Assembly (NCBI RefSeq): GCF_002288265.1
Contig: NZ_CP016778.1
Location: 1,261,421 to 1,325,420, forward strand
Direction: 5' to 3'
Source of the DNA: Candidatus Planktophila versatilis
Lineage (GTDB): Bacteria; Actinomycetota; Actinomycetes; Nanopelagicales; Nanopelagicaceae
Length of the DNA stretch: 64,000 nt
Both the position numbers and the translations under genes were made by a program. Shown here piece by piece: positions 15,926-24,508 of the stretch; within the stretch, counting starts at the first letter, position 1, and each line of letters starts with the position of its first letter. The notes under the pieces are model-generated. The model was not told where the DNA came from, ran no database searches, and saw only the letters and a list, made by a program, of their open reading frames with translations.

Positions 15926-16275
15926 ATTCGAGCCTTCACAACTTTTCGCGCGATTTTAAGTGAAAGGTAAGCCACTATCAATGAGGCAACCACGTTGATT
16001 AATAAGTAAGTAAATCCAGCTTCATCAGGTGCCACAGCTTCATATGTCACAGCAGAGAATGTGGAAAGTCCGCCGCAGAAACCTGGAAGTAAGAAATAAC
16101 GTAGCTCTGTAATGCCGCGACGCTCCATCAACACTAGGAAGAAGATTGCTAAAGCTACTGCAAGTAGATTGGCGGCAAGTGTTCCGTTACCACTGTGTGG
16201 AATTATTAAAGAAAGTATCCAGCGGGTAAGAGAGCCGAGAACTCCCCCAAGTGAGACTAGCCAGACCGCCTTCAG
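15922..16275 (-). CDS. crcB: Fluoride channel subunit CrcB/Fluc (first of a pair), probable CTG start
   Basis: Reading back from the stop at 15922, the frame encodes a complete CrcB of about 117 residues: an N-terminal helix with GGVLGSLTRW, then NLLAVALAIF, then PGFCGGLSTFSAVTYE and a final helix. The frame stays open to 16332, but no ATG, GTG or TTG occurs upstream of the GTG at 16134. Starting there would delete the first 47 residues, including the conserved GG-x-x-G-x-x-x-RW segment and the first two helices. The only sensible start is CTG at 16275, two bases after the sdhB stop. Alternatives are a sequencing error or a very short pseudogene. It is translationally close-coupled to sdhB and overlaps the second crcB by 4 bases. 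Confidence 0.7.
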   Translation of the reverse strand: MKAVWLVSLGGVLGSLTRWILSLIIPHSGNGTLAANLLAVALAIFFLVLMERRGITELRYFLLPGFCGGLSTFSAVTYEAVAPDEAGFTYLLINVVASLIVAYLSLKIARKVVKARI

Positions 16276-16277
16276 TG

Positions 16278-17036
16278 TTAGCTGCGCTTTTCTCGCTTGA
16301 GAAGACCGGCAAACATGCGAGCTGGATCGTACTTAATATCAACAACGCGCTCCTTCATCGGAATGATTGCGTTGTCAGTGATCTTGATGTGCTCTGGGCA
16401 GACCTCAGTACAGCACTTTGTAATGTTACACATTCCAAGGCCATGCTCTTCTTGAGCAGTGCGTTTACGGTTTTTCAAGATATCTAGTGGGTGCATATCT
16501 AGCTCTGCGATACGGATAAAAAATCGTGGCCCAGCAAAAGATGGCTTGTTCTCTTCGTGGTCGCGAATTACGTGGCAAGTGTCCTGACATAAGAAGCACT
16601 CAATGCACTTACGGAATTCTTGGCTTCGCTCAACATCGACCTGTTGCATGCGTGCTTCACCTGGTGCTAAATCCTTAGGTGGCTCATAGGCCGGAATTTC
16701 CATTGCTTTCTTATAATTAAAAGATACGTCGGTAACGAGATCTTTAATGACAGGAAATGCGCGAAGTGGAGTAACAGTAATAGTTTCATTCTCATCAAAT
16801 GAAGCAACCTGAGTCATGCAGGCAAGGCGTGGTTTTCCGTTGATCTCCATCGAACAAGATCCACATTTTCCTGCCTTGCAGTTCCAGCGGACAGCGAGGT
16901 CACCCATCTGTGTTGCTTGAACACGGTGAATAACATCGAGAACTACTTCGCCCTCGTTGACATCAACTTGTACATCTTTGAGACCACCGTCTTTTGCGTC
17001 TCCTCGCCAGATGCGAAGATTAAGTGTGCGTGCCAT
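16278..17036 (-). CDS. sdhB: Succinate dehydrogenase iron-sulfur subunit
   Basis: A 252-residue subunit that carries electrons from FAD to the membrane quinone site. The N-terminal [2Fe-2S] domain shows CKAGKCGSC and a later Cys in PRLAC (about residues 53-72). The C-terminal domain has CIECFLCQDTC (about residues 141-151) for a [4Fe-4S] cluster and CNITKCCTEVCPEH (about residues 202-215) for the [3Fe-4S] cluster. The sequence is like the actinobacterial Sdh1 type (Mycobacterium Rv0247c family). Its ATG overlaps the sdhA stop by one base (TAATG). It is followed without a gap by crcB. Confidence 0.96.
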   Translation of the reverse strand: MARTLNLRIWRGDAKDGGLKDVQVDVNEGEVVLDVIHRVQATQMGDLAVRWNCKAGKCGSCSMEINGKPRLACMTQVASFDENETITVTPLRAFPVIKDLVTDVSFNYKKAMEIPAYEPPKDLAPGEARMQQVDVERSQEFRKCIECFLCQDTCHVIRDHEENKPSFAGPRFFIRIAELDMHPLDILKNRKRTAQEEHGLGMCNITKCCTEVCPEHIKITDNAIIPMKERVVDIKYDPARMFAGLLKREKRS

Positions 17037-18943
17037 TAGTTGGAACCGCCTTTCGCAATTTCTTCCGGTGTCATGTACTTCTCAAGTTCGTGCACATCAA
17101 AGAGATCAAAGAGCTCTTTAGGTAATACTGGCAAAGCTTGTTCTTTAATGTTGACTTGATTGCCGTCAAAGCTGGCGATGTTATTGATCTGGCGCCATTT
17201 GTTATTCATGCCAGGGAAATCATCTCGAGTGTGTCCACCACGCGATTCTTCCCGCAATAGCGCCGACTTAGCTGTTGATTCAGCAACCAGGAGCATGTTG
17301 TCTAGATCAAAGGCTAGGTGGAATCCTGGGTTGAATAAACGCCCCCCGGAAACGGCTACGTTCTTACTGCGAGCGCGAATGTCGGCAATCTTGATGATTG
17401 CTTCTTCAATCTCGGTGCGCGTGCGAATAATTCCAATTAAGTTATGTGTGACTTCCTGCAGCTCCGCGTGAAGTGAGTATGAGTTCTCTCCACCCGCTCG
17501 ACTAAATGGTGCTTCGATGCGATCGGCAGCTGCCTTAACTGATGCAGCCGAGACCGGATTAGCACCCGCGCTCTTCACATAATTAACAGCGCCCGCACCT
17601 GCTCGGCGACCAAAGACAAGAAGGTCTGTGAGTGAGTTTCCGCCAAGACGGTTTGAGCCGTGCATTCCACCAGCAACTTCACCCGCGGCATAGAGTCCTG
17701 GAACTCCTACCGCTGCTGCAGTATCTGGTTCAACTTCCACTCCGCCCATCACATAGTGACAAGTTGGGCCAACTTCCATCGCCTCTTTTGTAATATCAAC
17801 GCCAGCAAGTTCATAGAACTGATGCCACATCGAAGGAAGACGCTTCTTAATCACTTCAGCAGGGATGCGCTTTGAAACATCGAGGTAGACACCGCCATGT
17901 TCAGTACCGCGTCCTGATTTCACTTCGGTGTTAATCGCACGAGCAACTTCATCGCGAGGCAGAAGCTCTGGCGGACGTCGGTTGTTATCTTGATCTAGAT
18001 ACCAGCGGTCTGCTTCTTCTTCATTATCGGCATACTTATCTTTGAATACATCTGGGATGTACTTAAACATAAAGCGCTCACCGAGTGAGTTAGTCAAAAT
18101 TCCACCCTCACCACGAACTGATTCAGTAACAAGGATTCCACGTACTGAAGGTGGCCAGACCATTCCTGTTGGGTGGAACTGTAAGAACTCCATATCAACC
18201 AGGTTCGCGCCAGCTTTGAGTGCAAGTGCGTGTCCGTCTCCGGTGCCTTCCCAGGAGTTTGATGTGATCTTGAAAGTTTTTCCAACACCGCCGGTAGCAA
18301 TAACTACTGCAGGTGCTTCAAAGAGAACTTCTTCTCCGCTCTCACGCCAGTAACCGTAAGCACCAGAGATTTTGCCGTTCTCCTTAAGAATTTCAGTGAT
18401 AGTGCATTCAGCGAAAACTTTGATCTTCGCTTCCATGTCGCCAAATTCGCGACCATCTTTCTGTTGCAACTGAACAATCTTCTGTTGCATTGTGCGAATA
18501 ATTTCTAGGCCGGTGCGATCTCCTACGTGTGCAAGGCGTGGATATTCATGTCCACCAAAGTTACGTTGTGAAATCTTTCCTGCTTTTGTGCGATCAAAGA
18601 GCGCGCCCCACATTTCAAGTTCCCAGATGCGGTCTGGTGCTTCTTTGGCATGTAGTTCTGCCATCCGGAAATGGTTAAGGAATTTACCGCCACGCATAGT
18701 GTCGCGAAAGTGGACCATCCAATTATCTTTATCATTCACATTTCCCATAGATGCAGCAGCGCCGCCTTCGGCCATCACCGTATGAGCTTTACCAAAGAGT
18801 GACTTACAGATAATGGCAACGCTCAAGCCTGCTTCGCGAGCCTCCACAGCTGCACGTAAACCTGCACCACCAGCACCAATTATGAGGACGTCGTACTTCT
18901 CTCTTTGCAGAGTTGATTCGTTGGCAGTCATATCTGTCGGCAT
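17036..18943 (-). CDS. sdhA: Succinate dehydrogenase flavoprotein subunit
   Basis: A 635-residue FAD-containing subunit that oxidises succinate to fumarate. The Rossmann motif IIGAGGAGLRAAVEA is at residues 21-35. The His in GKAHTVMAEGG (His54) is the expected covalent FAD attachment site. The substrate region FLQFHPTG and the conserved HGSNRLGGNSL segment near residue 423 are present. The chosen ATG at 18943 lies 3 bases after the sdhC stop; an internal ATG at codon 5 is possible. With sdhC and sdhB it forms a TCA-cycle and respiratory complex at the inner face of the membrane. Confidence 0.97.
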   Translation of the reverse strand: MPTDMTANESTLQREKYDVLIIGAGGAGLRAAVEAREAGLSVAIICKSLFGKAHTVMAEGGAAASMGNVNDKDNWMVHFRDTMRGGKFLNHFRMAELHAKEAPDRIWELEMWGALFDRTKAGKISQRNFGGHEYPRLAHVGDRTGLEIIRTMQQKIVQLQQKDGREFGDMEAKIKVFAECTITEILKENGKISGAYGYWRESGEEVLFEAPAVVIATGGVGKTFKITSNSWEGTGDGHALALKAGANLVDMEFLQFHPTGMVWPPSVRGILVTESVRGEGGILTNSLGERFMFKYIPDVFKDKYADNEEEADRWYLDQDNNRRPPELLPRDEVARAINTEVKSGRGTEHGGVYLDVSKRIPAEVIKKRLPSMWHQFYELAGVDITKEAMEVGPTCHYVMGGVEVEPDTAAAVGVPGLYAAGEVAGGMHGSNRLGGNSLTDLLVFGRRAGAGAVNYVKSAGANPVSAASVKAAADRIEAPFSRAGGENSYSLHAELQEVTHNLIGIIRTRTEIEEAIIKIADIRARSKNVAVSGGRLFNPGFHLAFDLDNMLLVAESTAKSALLREESRGGHTRDDFPGMNNKWRQINNIASFDGNQVNIKEQALPVLPKELFDLFDVHELEKYMTPEEIAKGGSN

Positions 18944-18946
18944 CCT

Positions 18947-19747
18947 TTAGAAGAAGTAGAAGTTTGTCCAGGCGCCAGTTGCAACTTGGCGAACGTAGAT
19001 ATCGGCAAATGCAACGCCAGCAAGTGAGTACCAGGCAAATTGTTGATGCTTGTGATTAAGCGCTGAAACCCAAGTCCATGCCTTGTATCGAACTGGGTGT
19101 TTTGAGAAATGTTTTAAACGTCCACCAATAGTGTGGCGACAGGTGTGGCATGAAAGTGAATAGAACCAGAGAAGTGTTGAACTCACGAGCAGTACGAGGG
19201 AACCAACACTCATATGTCCCCACTCACCCTCAACGCTCTTAAATGAAATAATTGCGTCGTAGGTAAGAAAGACGTTAAAGACCAAACCTGCATAGAAGAA
19301 CCAACGGTGTGAGTTCTGCAAGATAAGAGGTGCGCGTGTTTCACCTGTGTACTTCGTGTGTGGTTCGGCAACTGCGCACGCTGGTGGTGAAAGCCAGAAA
19401 GCGCGGTAATAAGCCTTGCGGTAGTAATAACAAGTCATACGGAAACCAAGTGGGAAGATCAAAATAATAAGTGCTGGTGAAAGTGCGAAGTTAAAAATTT
19501 GAGCACTGACAGGAGTAAAGCCAAGAAATGTTGCTTCCGGCACGCAGGCTTCTGATAAACACGGTGAATAGAAAGGTGAGATCAGATGATCTTTGTAGTA
19601 GTTGGCACCCTCAAAAGCTCTAAAGGTTGCATAGATAATGAATGAGAAAAGAACTCCGAAGGTAATTGCGGGTTCTAACCACCATTTATCTGTGCGTAGC
19701 GTGCGCTCTTTAATCTTCGCGCGCGTTGGAGAAAAAACTCCGGACAT
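18947..19747 (-). CDS. sdhC: Succinate dehydrogenase membrane cytochrome b subunit
   Basis: A 266-residue membrane protein with about five hydrophobic helices, matching the single-anchor cytochrome b subunit of actinobacterial Sdh1-type complexes rather than the paired SdhC/SdhD. Candidate haem histidines lie in the helices, for example in the HRWFFYAG segment near residue 146 and the SCHTCRHTIGG segment near residue 199. It anchors SdhAB and passes electrons to menaquinone. It is first in the operon; the promoter must lie in the about 130 bp upstream, before the terminator that follows tRNA-Ser. Confidence 0.93.
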   Translation of the reverse strand: MSGVFSPTRAKIKERTLRTDKWWLEPAITFGVLFSFIIYATFRAFEGANYYKDHLISPFYSPCLSEACVPEATFLGFTPVSAQIFNFALSPALIILIFPLGFRMTCYYYRKAYYRAFWLSPPACAVAEPHTKYTGETRAPLILQNSHRWFFYAGLVFNVFLTYDAIISFKSVEGEWGHMSVGSLVLLVSSTLLWFYSLSCHTCRHTIGGRLKHFSKHPVRYKAWTWVSALNHKHQQFAWYSLAGVAFADIYVRQVATGAWTNFYFF

Positions 19748-19878
19748 GTCTGCTCCCCTAGTTTTCCCGAGTGACGGGATTCTCTAATGAGAGAAGTGTG
19801 CGCTTACTGGGGCAAAGTCGCTAGGCGGTGAGCCGCATATAGCTTATGAAGTCAGCCACAACTGGCGCATGAAATGCA

Positions 19879-19907
19879 AAACCCGCCCCAGTGCATGAGG
19901 CGGGTTT
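19879..19907 (-). terminator. Hairpin terminator after tRNA-Ser(TGA)
   Basis: AAACCCGCC (19879-19887) pairs perfectly with GGCGGGTTT (19899-19907). On the minus strand the stem is followed by a T-rich stretch, giving a standard Rho-independent terminator just downstream of the tRNA gene. Confidence 0.8.
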
Positions 19908-19918
19908 GGCGTTAAGCG

Positions 19919-20001
19919 CGGAGGACGTGGGATTTGAACCCACGAGGCTTTCACCTGCCGGTTTTCAAGACCGGTGCACTCGGCCGCTATGCGAGTCCTC
20001 C
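19919..20001 (-). tRNA. tRNA-Ser(TGA)
   Basis: An 83-base class II tRNA on the minus strand. The acceptor stem pairs GGAGGAC with GTCCTCC, the discriminator is G, the anticodon stem-loop is CCGGT-CTTGAAA-ACCGG giving anticodon TGA, the variable arm is short (AGG/CCT), and the T arm is GTGGG-TTCAAAT-CCCAC. It reads TCA and, by wobble, other TCN codons. It lies about 2 kb left of serS, which charges it. Confidence 0.95.
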
Positions 20002-20061
20002 GTGGGAGAGATTACCCGAAAGTGGCCATCTTGAATAATTCAGCGAAAAATTAGTGAGTAA

Positions 20062-20892
20062 TTAGGCAGGAAGTTCGAGCAGCTGCTCGATGATGATTGC
20101 AACACCATCTTCTTCACATGGACCAGCAACTGCCTTTGCATACTTCACGCCATCGGGATGTCCATCAGACATCGCAAATGATCGGCCACACCATTCAAGC
20201 ATTGAAAAGTCATTTGGGTTATCTCCAAATGAAACACAATCTGCTGCATCAATGCCAAGTCGCCCAGCCATCTTTGCCAGTGTCATTCCCTTTGAAACAC
20301 CAATAGCAGAAATTTCAAGAAGTGAGTCATGCGGATTTGAATGTGTAACAGTTGCTAGGCCTTCTAATTCAACTGATGCGATAGCTAACATTTCATCCGA
20401 TGTTAGCTCCTGCTGAGAGCAGCGAGCGAGCAGCTTCAGTGATGGAGAAGTAATCACTTCTTCAATGCGATCTACTCCGATGTTATCTAAACCAACATCC
20501 CAGCGCGGAATATAAATCTTTTCTCGGTGAAAGTAATTATGTGATTCCACTGCAAATGAAATCTGGGGAATCGCTGCACGCAATCGCTTGACAGATTCCA
20601 GGATATCTTCAGCATCCATCAGCCATTGTTCTAGGACTTTATTGTTCTGCAGGTCATACAACATGGCGCCATTGCCGCATATTGCGTTACCAATTCCAAA
20701 TGCCTCTTTGATCTCTGGCATCCAACGCGGTGGGCGACCTGTAACAAAGAAGATTTCAATTCCCATGGAATGCGCTTTACGAAAAGCGTCGATGGTGCGC
20801 TGAGTTACATTGCCATAGTGGGCGACGATAGTGCCGTCGAGATCTGATGCAATGAGCTTTGGACGGCGCTGCGATACTTGAGGAAGACTCAC
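20062..20892 (-). CDS. HAD-superfamily hydrolase, Cof/type IIB
   Basis: A 276-residue phosphatase-like protein. HAD motif I is ASDLDGTIV (residues 15-23, two catalytic Asp), motif II is FVTGRPP near residue 54, and motif IV is [10 protein letters not shown] near residue 223. A large C2B-type cap lies between. Members dephosphorylate sugar phosphates, flavin precursors or other small metabolites; the substrate cannot be told. GTG at 20892 overlaps the serS stop by 4 bases (GTGA), so it is translated with serS and pheA in one operon. Confidence 0.92.
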   Translation of the reverse strand: MSLPQVSQRRPKLIASDLDGTIVAHYGNVTQRTIDAFRKAHSMGIEIFFVTGRPPRWMPEIKEAFGIGNAICGNGAMLYDLQNNKVLEQWLMDAEDILESVKRLRAAIPQISFAVESHNYFHREKIYIPRWDVGLDNIGVDRIEEVITSPSLKLLARCSQQELTSDEMLAIASVELEGLATVTHSNPHDSLLEISAIGVSKGMTLAKMAGRLGIDAADCVSFGDNPNDFSMLEWCGRSFAMSDGHPDGVKYAKAVAGPCEEDGVAIIIEQLLELPA

Positions 20893-22157
20893 ACAACCTC
20901 AAATTTCTTCATGCCAAGAAATGGTTGCAGCGCTGCTGGAACATTGACCGTGCCATCTGCATTTTGATGATTCTCTAAAATTGCAACAATCATGCGAGGA
21001 ATAGCAACTAGGGTGCCATTGAGAGTGGCAATTGCCTTGACTCCTTCAGAGTCTTTATAACGAATATTCAAGCGTCGCCCCTGGAACTCCGTGCAATTAG
21101 ATGTACTTGTTACTTCACGATAGGCGTCCTGGGTAGGAATCCATGCCTCGATATCAAATTTGCGTGTGGCAGATGAACCGAGATCACCTGATGCAACATC
21201 GATTACGCGGAATGGGATCTCCATTGCGCTCAGGAAATCTTTCTCCCATTGCAACAACCGCAGATGCTCTGCTTGTGCATCCTCAGGCTTGCAGAAGGTA
21301 AACATTTCTACTTTATCGAATTGATGCACCCGAATAATTCCGCGAGTATCTTTTCCATATGTTCCAGCTTCGCGGCGGAAGCATGACGAATATCCGGCAT
21401 AGCGAAGTGGCAATTTATCAACCGGTAGAGTTTCATCCATATGCATCGCTGCAAGTGGGACTTCAGATGTTCCTACTAAATAGACATCATCTTTTTCAAT
21501 GCGATATACATTCTCTGCTGCTTGGCCAAGGAATCCTGTTCCCTCCATTGCCGCAGGGTTTACCAACACTGGTGGAATAACAGGTGTGAAACCATTCTTT
21601 ACCGCGCTCTGGATTGCGTAATTAACGAGTGCAAATTCCAGGAGCGCACCAACACCGGTCAGGTAATAAGAACGTGAGCCAGCAACTTTTGCACCGCGCT
21701 CGGTATCAATGGCACCAAGTAACTTACCGAGCTCTACGTGATCCTTTGGCGCAAAACCGTCTTTGCCAAAATCACGAGGAGTTCCAACATGTTCAATGAT
21801 GAGGAAATCTTCTTCGCCGCCTATCGGTGCTTGGGTGTCTAATAGATTAGAGAGTTGCAAAATTAGCGCTTTGGTCTGTTCTTCTACTTGGGCGCGCTTG
21901 CTATCGGCTGCTTTAACTTTATCTGCCAGCGCTTTCGCGTTCTCAAGCAGCGCTGCTTTCTCATCACCTTTAGCTGCGCCAACGCTCTTGGAAAGGGTGT
22001 TCTGTTCTTGGCGTAGCGTTTCAAACTCTTTTACCGCAGCGCGTTTCTTCTCATCAATTGCGAGGATTTGATCTACGAGTTCAACACTTTCACCGCGCCC
22101 CTTTTGTGATGCACGGACAACATCTGGGTGCTCACGTAAGAATTTGATATCAATCAT
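20889..22157 (-). CDS. serS: Seryl-tRNA synthetase
   Basis: A 422-residue class II synthetase that charges tRNA-Ser. The N-terminal long coiled-coil arm that grips the tRNA variable arm spans about residues 25-100. The catalytic domain shows motif 2 ([17 protein letters not shown], near residue 257) and motif 3 near the C-terminus ([16 protein letters not shown]). The length is normal. It overlaps the pheA stop by 4 bases (ATGA) and the HAD gene by 4 bases. The pheA-serS-HAD order is common in Actinobacteria. Confidence 0.98.
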   Translation of the reverse strand: MIDIKFLREHPDVVRASQKGRGESVELVDQILAIDEKKRAAVKEFETLRQEQNTLSKSVGAAKGDEKAALLENAKALADKVKAADSKRAQVEEQTKALILQLSNLLDTQAPIGGEEDFLIIEHVGTPRDFGKDGFAPKDHVELGKLLGAIDTERGAKVAGSRSYYLTGVGALLEFALVNYAIQSAVKNGFTPVIPPVLVNPAAMEGTGFLGQAAENVYRIEKDDVYLVGTSEVPLAAMHMDETLPVDKLPLRYAGYSSCFRREAGTYGKDTRGIIRVHQFDKVEMFTFCKPEDAQAEHLRLLQWEKDFLSAMEIPFRVIDVASGDLGSSATRKFDIEAWIPTQDAYREVTSTSNCTEFQGRRLNIRYKDSEGVKAIATLNGTLVAIPRMIVAILENHQNADGTVNVPAALQPFLGMKKFEVV

Positions 22158-22996
22158 GCGCGCACCTCCCGTGGATAAGATCCTAAGAATCTAATGTCGT
22201 CGCAGATTTCGCGGAGCTCTTCCACGGATTTACCGACTGGCGCATCTTTAATGTGACCTTCGACATCAATGATGAAATGGTAGTGACCAAGTTCGCGACC
22301 CGTTGGACGTGACTGGATGAATGTCAGGTTTACATCGTGTTGGGCAAAGACTTGCAGAATTTCAAGGAGCGCTCCCGCATGGTCGATATCGATAAAGACG
22401 GCAATTGAGGTGCGATCGTGTCCGGTCGGCTCTGGCATCCATCCCGGCTTCTGGGCGGCGATAAATCGGGTGACGGCGCCGCCGTTATCTCCAATATTTT
22501 CAGCAATGACTTCTAGGTTGAAATGTTGGGCAGCCGCACTTGATGCAATAGCTGCATCTATTTCACCCTTGCTCACTGCCTCAGCTGCGGCAGATGTTGA
22601 GGCGGTAGAAACTATTTCTGCATGCGGATAGTTCTTTGCAATATAGGCCCGACATTGTGATTCGGCATGTGGATGTGTGCCAATCCGCTTGATTTCTTTC
22701 GTACCTGGCTTAAACATTAAAGCGAAGGTCACGGCAAGCGTTACTTCTCTAGCAATTGTCAGTGGTTCTCCAGTTGCAAGTTCATCAAGGGTGCGTGCAA
22801 CAACGCCTTCTACCGAATTCTCAATCGGAACGAGTGCGTAATCCGCTTTCCCAGAACGCACTGCATCGAGTGCGGCGGTGACATTGGCAAAAGGAATGGA
22901 GATATCAGCTTCACTGGTAATTGTTTTTAACGCAGCTTCCGTAAAAGTTCCAACCGGCCCCAAATAGGCATATGTATGGCTGTCTTGGGTGCTCAC
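22154..22996 (-). CDS. pheA: Prephenate dehydratase
   Basis: A 280-residue enzyme converting prephenate to phenylpyruvate in phenylalanine synthesis. The catalytic PDT domain covers residues 8-185, with the [10 protein letters not shown] segment and the GAVTRFIA motif (about residues 171-178; the Thr-Arg-Phe is catalytic). A C-terminal ACT domain (about residues 195-275, with the ESR-type loop present here as QSRP) allows feedback inhibition by phenylalanine. It starts with GTG 3 bases after the GDPD-family stop, so the operon probably begins with that gene. Confidence 0.96.
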   Translation of the reverse strand: MSTQDSHTYAYLGPVGTFTEAALKTITSEADISIPFANVTAALDAVRSGKADYALVPIENSVEGVVARTLDELATGEPLTIAREVTLAVTFALMFKPGTKEIKRIGTHPHAESQCRAYIAKNYPHAEIVSTASTSAAAEAVSKGEIDAAIASSAAAQHFNLEVIAENIGDNGGAVTRFIAAQKPGWMPEPTGHDRTSIAVFIDIDHAGALLEILQVFAQHDVNLTFIQSRPTGRELGHYHFIIDVEGHIKDAPVGKSVEELREICDDIRFLGSYPREVRA

Positions 22997-22999
22997 TGG

Positions 23000-23695
23000 T
23001 TAAGGATACCCGAGTACCTCACGTGCATGTGCCGGCTTATTGGTGATGAGAATGTCTACGCCTAACTTGTGGCACAACCGAATGTCCTCATCCTTATCGA
23101 CGGTCCACACATTGAGCGAACGCCCTAGCGACTGGATCTTTTTCGCAATCACTGGCTCGGCACGTAACTCGTTCATTCCTGGTCCGATTGCAGCACTAGA
23201 TGAAAAACGTGCCTGAAACCATGGCGTATTTTTATGCATAAGAAATGTTGTATTAATTGTTGAATCTAATCTGCGCATCTTCTCCACCGCTAGCCAACTA
23301 AATGACATGACCGAGACTGCAATTTTTGCAAGCGCTTTCTTTTCATGGAGTGCGGCAACTAGTAACTCTTCCACGCGGTTGCCGGAAAAGACGGGATGCT
23401 TAGTTTCTAAAAGCACACCTTTCTTATTGGCGATTGCATAATCTAAGAAAGTATCAAGGGTGAGCACCTGCGGGTATGCCTGAGATACCTCTTCATATGT
23501 CATCTCAGCAATGAGGCCTCGGTTGCCAGCCCGTTCGAGCATCGAAGCGTTATGCCACAAGATAGGTACTTCATCTTTGGTGATGCGCAGATCGCACTCG
23601 AAGCCGTCGGCGCCTTGTTCAACTGCGCCTTCGTAGGCGGCCATGGTGAGTTCTGGAAAATCGGCACTCGCACCGCGATGCGCGTAGATGAGCAT
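23000..23695 (-). CDS. Glycerophosphodiester phosphodiesterase family protein (altered motif)
   Basis: A 231-residue GDPD-family TIM-barrel protein starting MLIYAHRGAS. Visible residues are His6 and Arg7 of the HRG motif, Glu16 (PELT, where PENT is usual), and ECDLRITKD (about residues 34-42) with the metal-binding Glu and Asp. The next conserved HD is HN here (ILWHNASMLERAG, His53-Asn54), which is uncommon. The second catalytic His (HRG and H-x) and metal ligands are otherwise in place, so activity is possible on glycerophosphodiesters. It is divergent from the PP2C gene with a 36-base gap and 3 bases from pheA. Confidence 0.85.
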   Translation of the reverse strand: MLIYAHRGASADFPELTMAAYEGAVEQGADGFECDLRITKDEVPILWHNASMLERAGNRGLIAEMTYEEVSQAYPQVLTLDTFLDYAIANKKGVLLETKHPVFSGNRVEELLVAALHEKKALAKIAVSVMSFSWLAVEKMRRLDSTINTTFLMHKNTPWFQARFSSSAAIGPGMNELRAEPVIAKKIQSLGRSLNVWTVDKDEDIRLCHKLGVDILITNKPAHAREVLGYP

Positions 23696-23731
23696 GAGAC
23701 CGAGAGTAGCAAAGAGATTAGTCTTACCCCC

Positions 23732-24508
23732 ATGGGCCAGCTCTACTTCGCAACTGCCGCGCGTTCTGCGGTGGGTCTTGTCCGCAAGGGCAATGAAGAT
23801 AGCGCTCTTACTTCACTGCACGTTATTGCCGTTGCCGATGGAATGGGCGGGCATGCAGCAGGAGAAGTTGCATCAAAGATTGCAATCAATTCACTTGCCG
23901 AACTCACCTCAGTTATTACTCACCCAGATATTGATTCTGATTCTGCTGACGATCTCTTTGGCCAATCACTTCACACTATTGATACTCAGCTAAAGAGTGC
24001 GGCAGATGAAAACCCAGAGCTTTCGGGCATGGGAACTACGTTGACATCTCTCTTTCTCTCACAGGAAAAGATTGCCTTGCTCCACATTGGAGATTCCCGG
24101 GCATATCGGTTGCGGGCAAACTCATTTGAGCAACTCTCTCTCGACCACACCGTGATTCAAGAGCTACTTAGCCAAGGTGCAATTTCGGAGGCAGATATTG
24201 CAACGCATCCTCAGCGCTCGGTGCTCACTCAAGTCCTCATGGGCGATGGCATCACACACGCACCTCTACTGATTCTCGAAGGAAAAGTTAAAGATCGCTA
24301 TCTAGTATGCAGCGACGGGTTGAGCTCTGTCTTAACCGAGAAAGAGATTAAGTCATTGATTAAAGGTAAGAATCGCAAAGAAGCTGTTGATGCTTTAGTT
24401 GATGCCACCTATATCAATGGCGCTCCCGATAACGTCACGGTAATCATCGCTGATCTGGTGGAGATAAGTGAAGATAGTTCGATTCTCACCTTAGGTGCCG
24501 CACAATGA
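23732..24508 (+). CDS. pstP: PP2C-family Ser/Thr protein phosphatase (PstP-like)
   Basis: A 258-residue phosphatase starting MGQLYFATAARSAVG. PP2C motifs are visible: VRKGNEDSA (Asp near residue 22), ADGMGGHAAGE (Asp near residue 37), LLHIGDSRAYR, CSDGLSSVL and PDNVTVIIADL at the end, together supplying the metal-binding aspartates. Longer in-frame starts from 23552 would overlap the divergent GDPD gene, so 23732 is chosen. In Mycobacterium PstP also has a transmembrane and outer domain; here the protein ends after the catalytic domain, so it is cytoplasmic. It overlaps the kinase gene by 4 bases (ATGA) and most likely reverses PknB phosphorylation. Confidence 0.94.
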   Translation: MGQLYFATAARSAVGLVRKGNEDSALTSLHVIAVADGMGGHAAGEVASKIAINSLAELTSVITHPDIDSDSADDLFGQSLHTIDTQLKSAADENPELSGMGTTLTSLFLSQEKIALLHIGDSRAYRLRANSFEQLSLDHTVIQELLSQGAISEADIATHPQRSVLTQVLMGDGITHAPLLILEGKVKDRYLVCSDGLSSVLTEKEIKSLIKGKNRKEAVDALVDATYINGAPDNVTVIIADLVEISEDSSILTLGAAQ

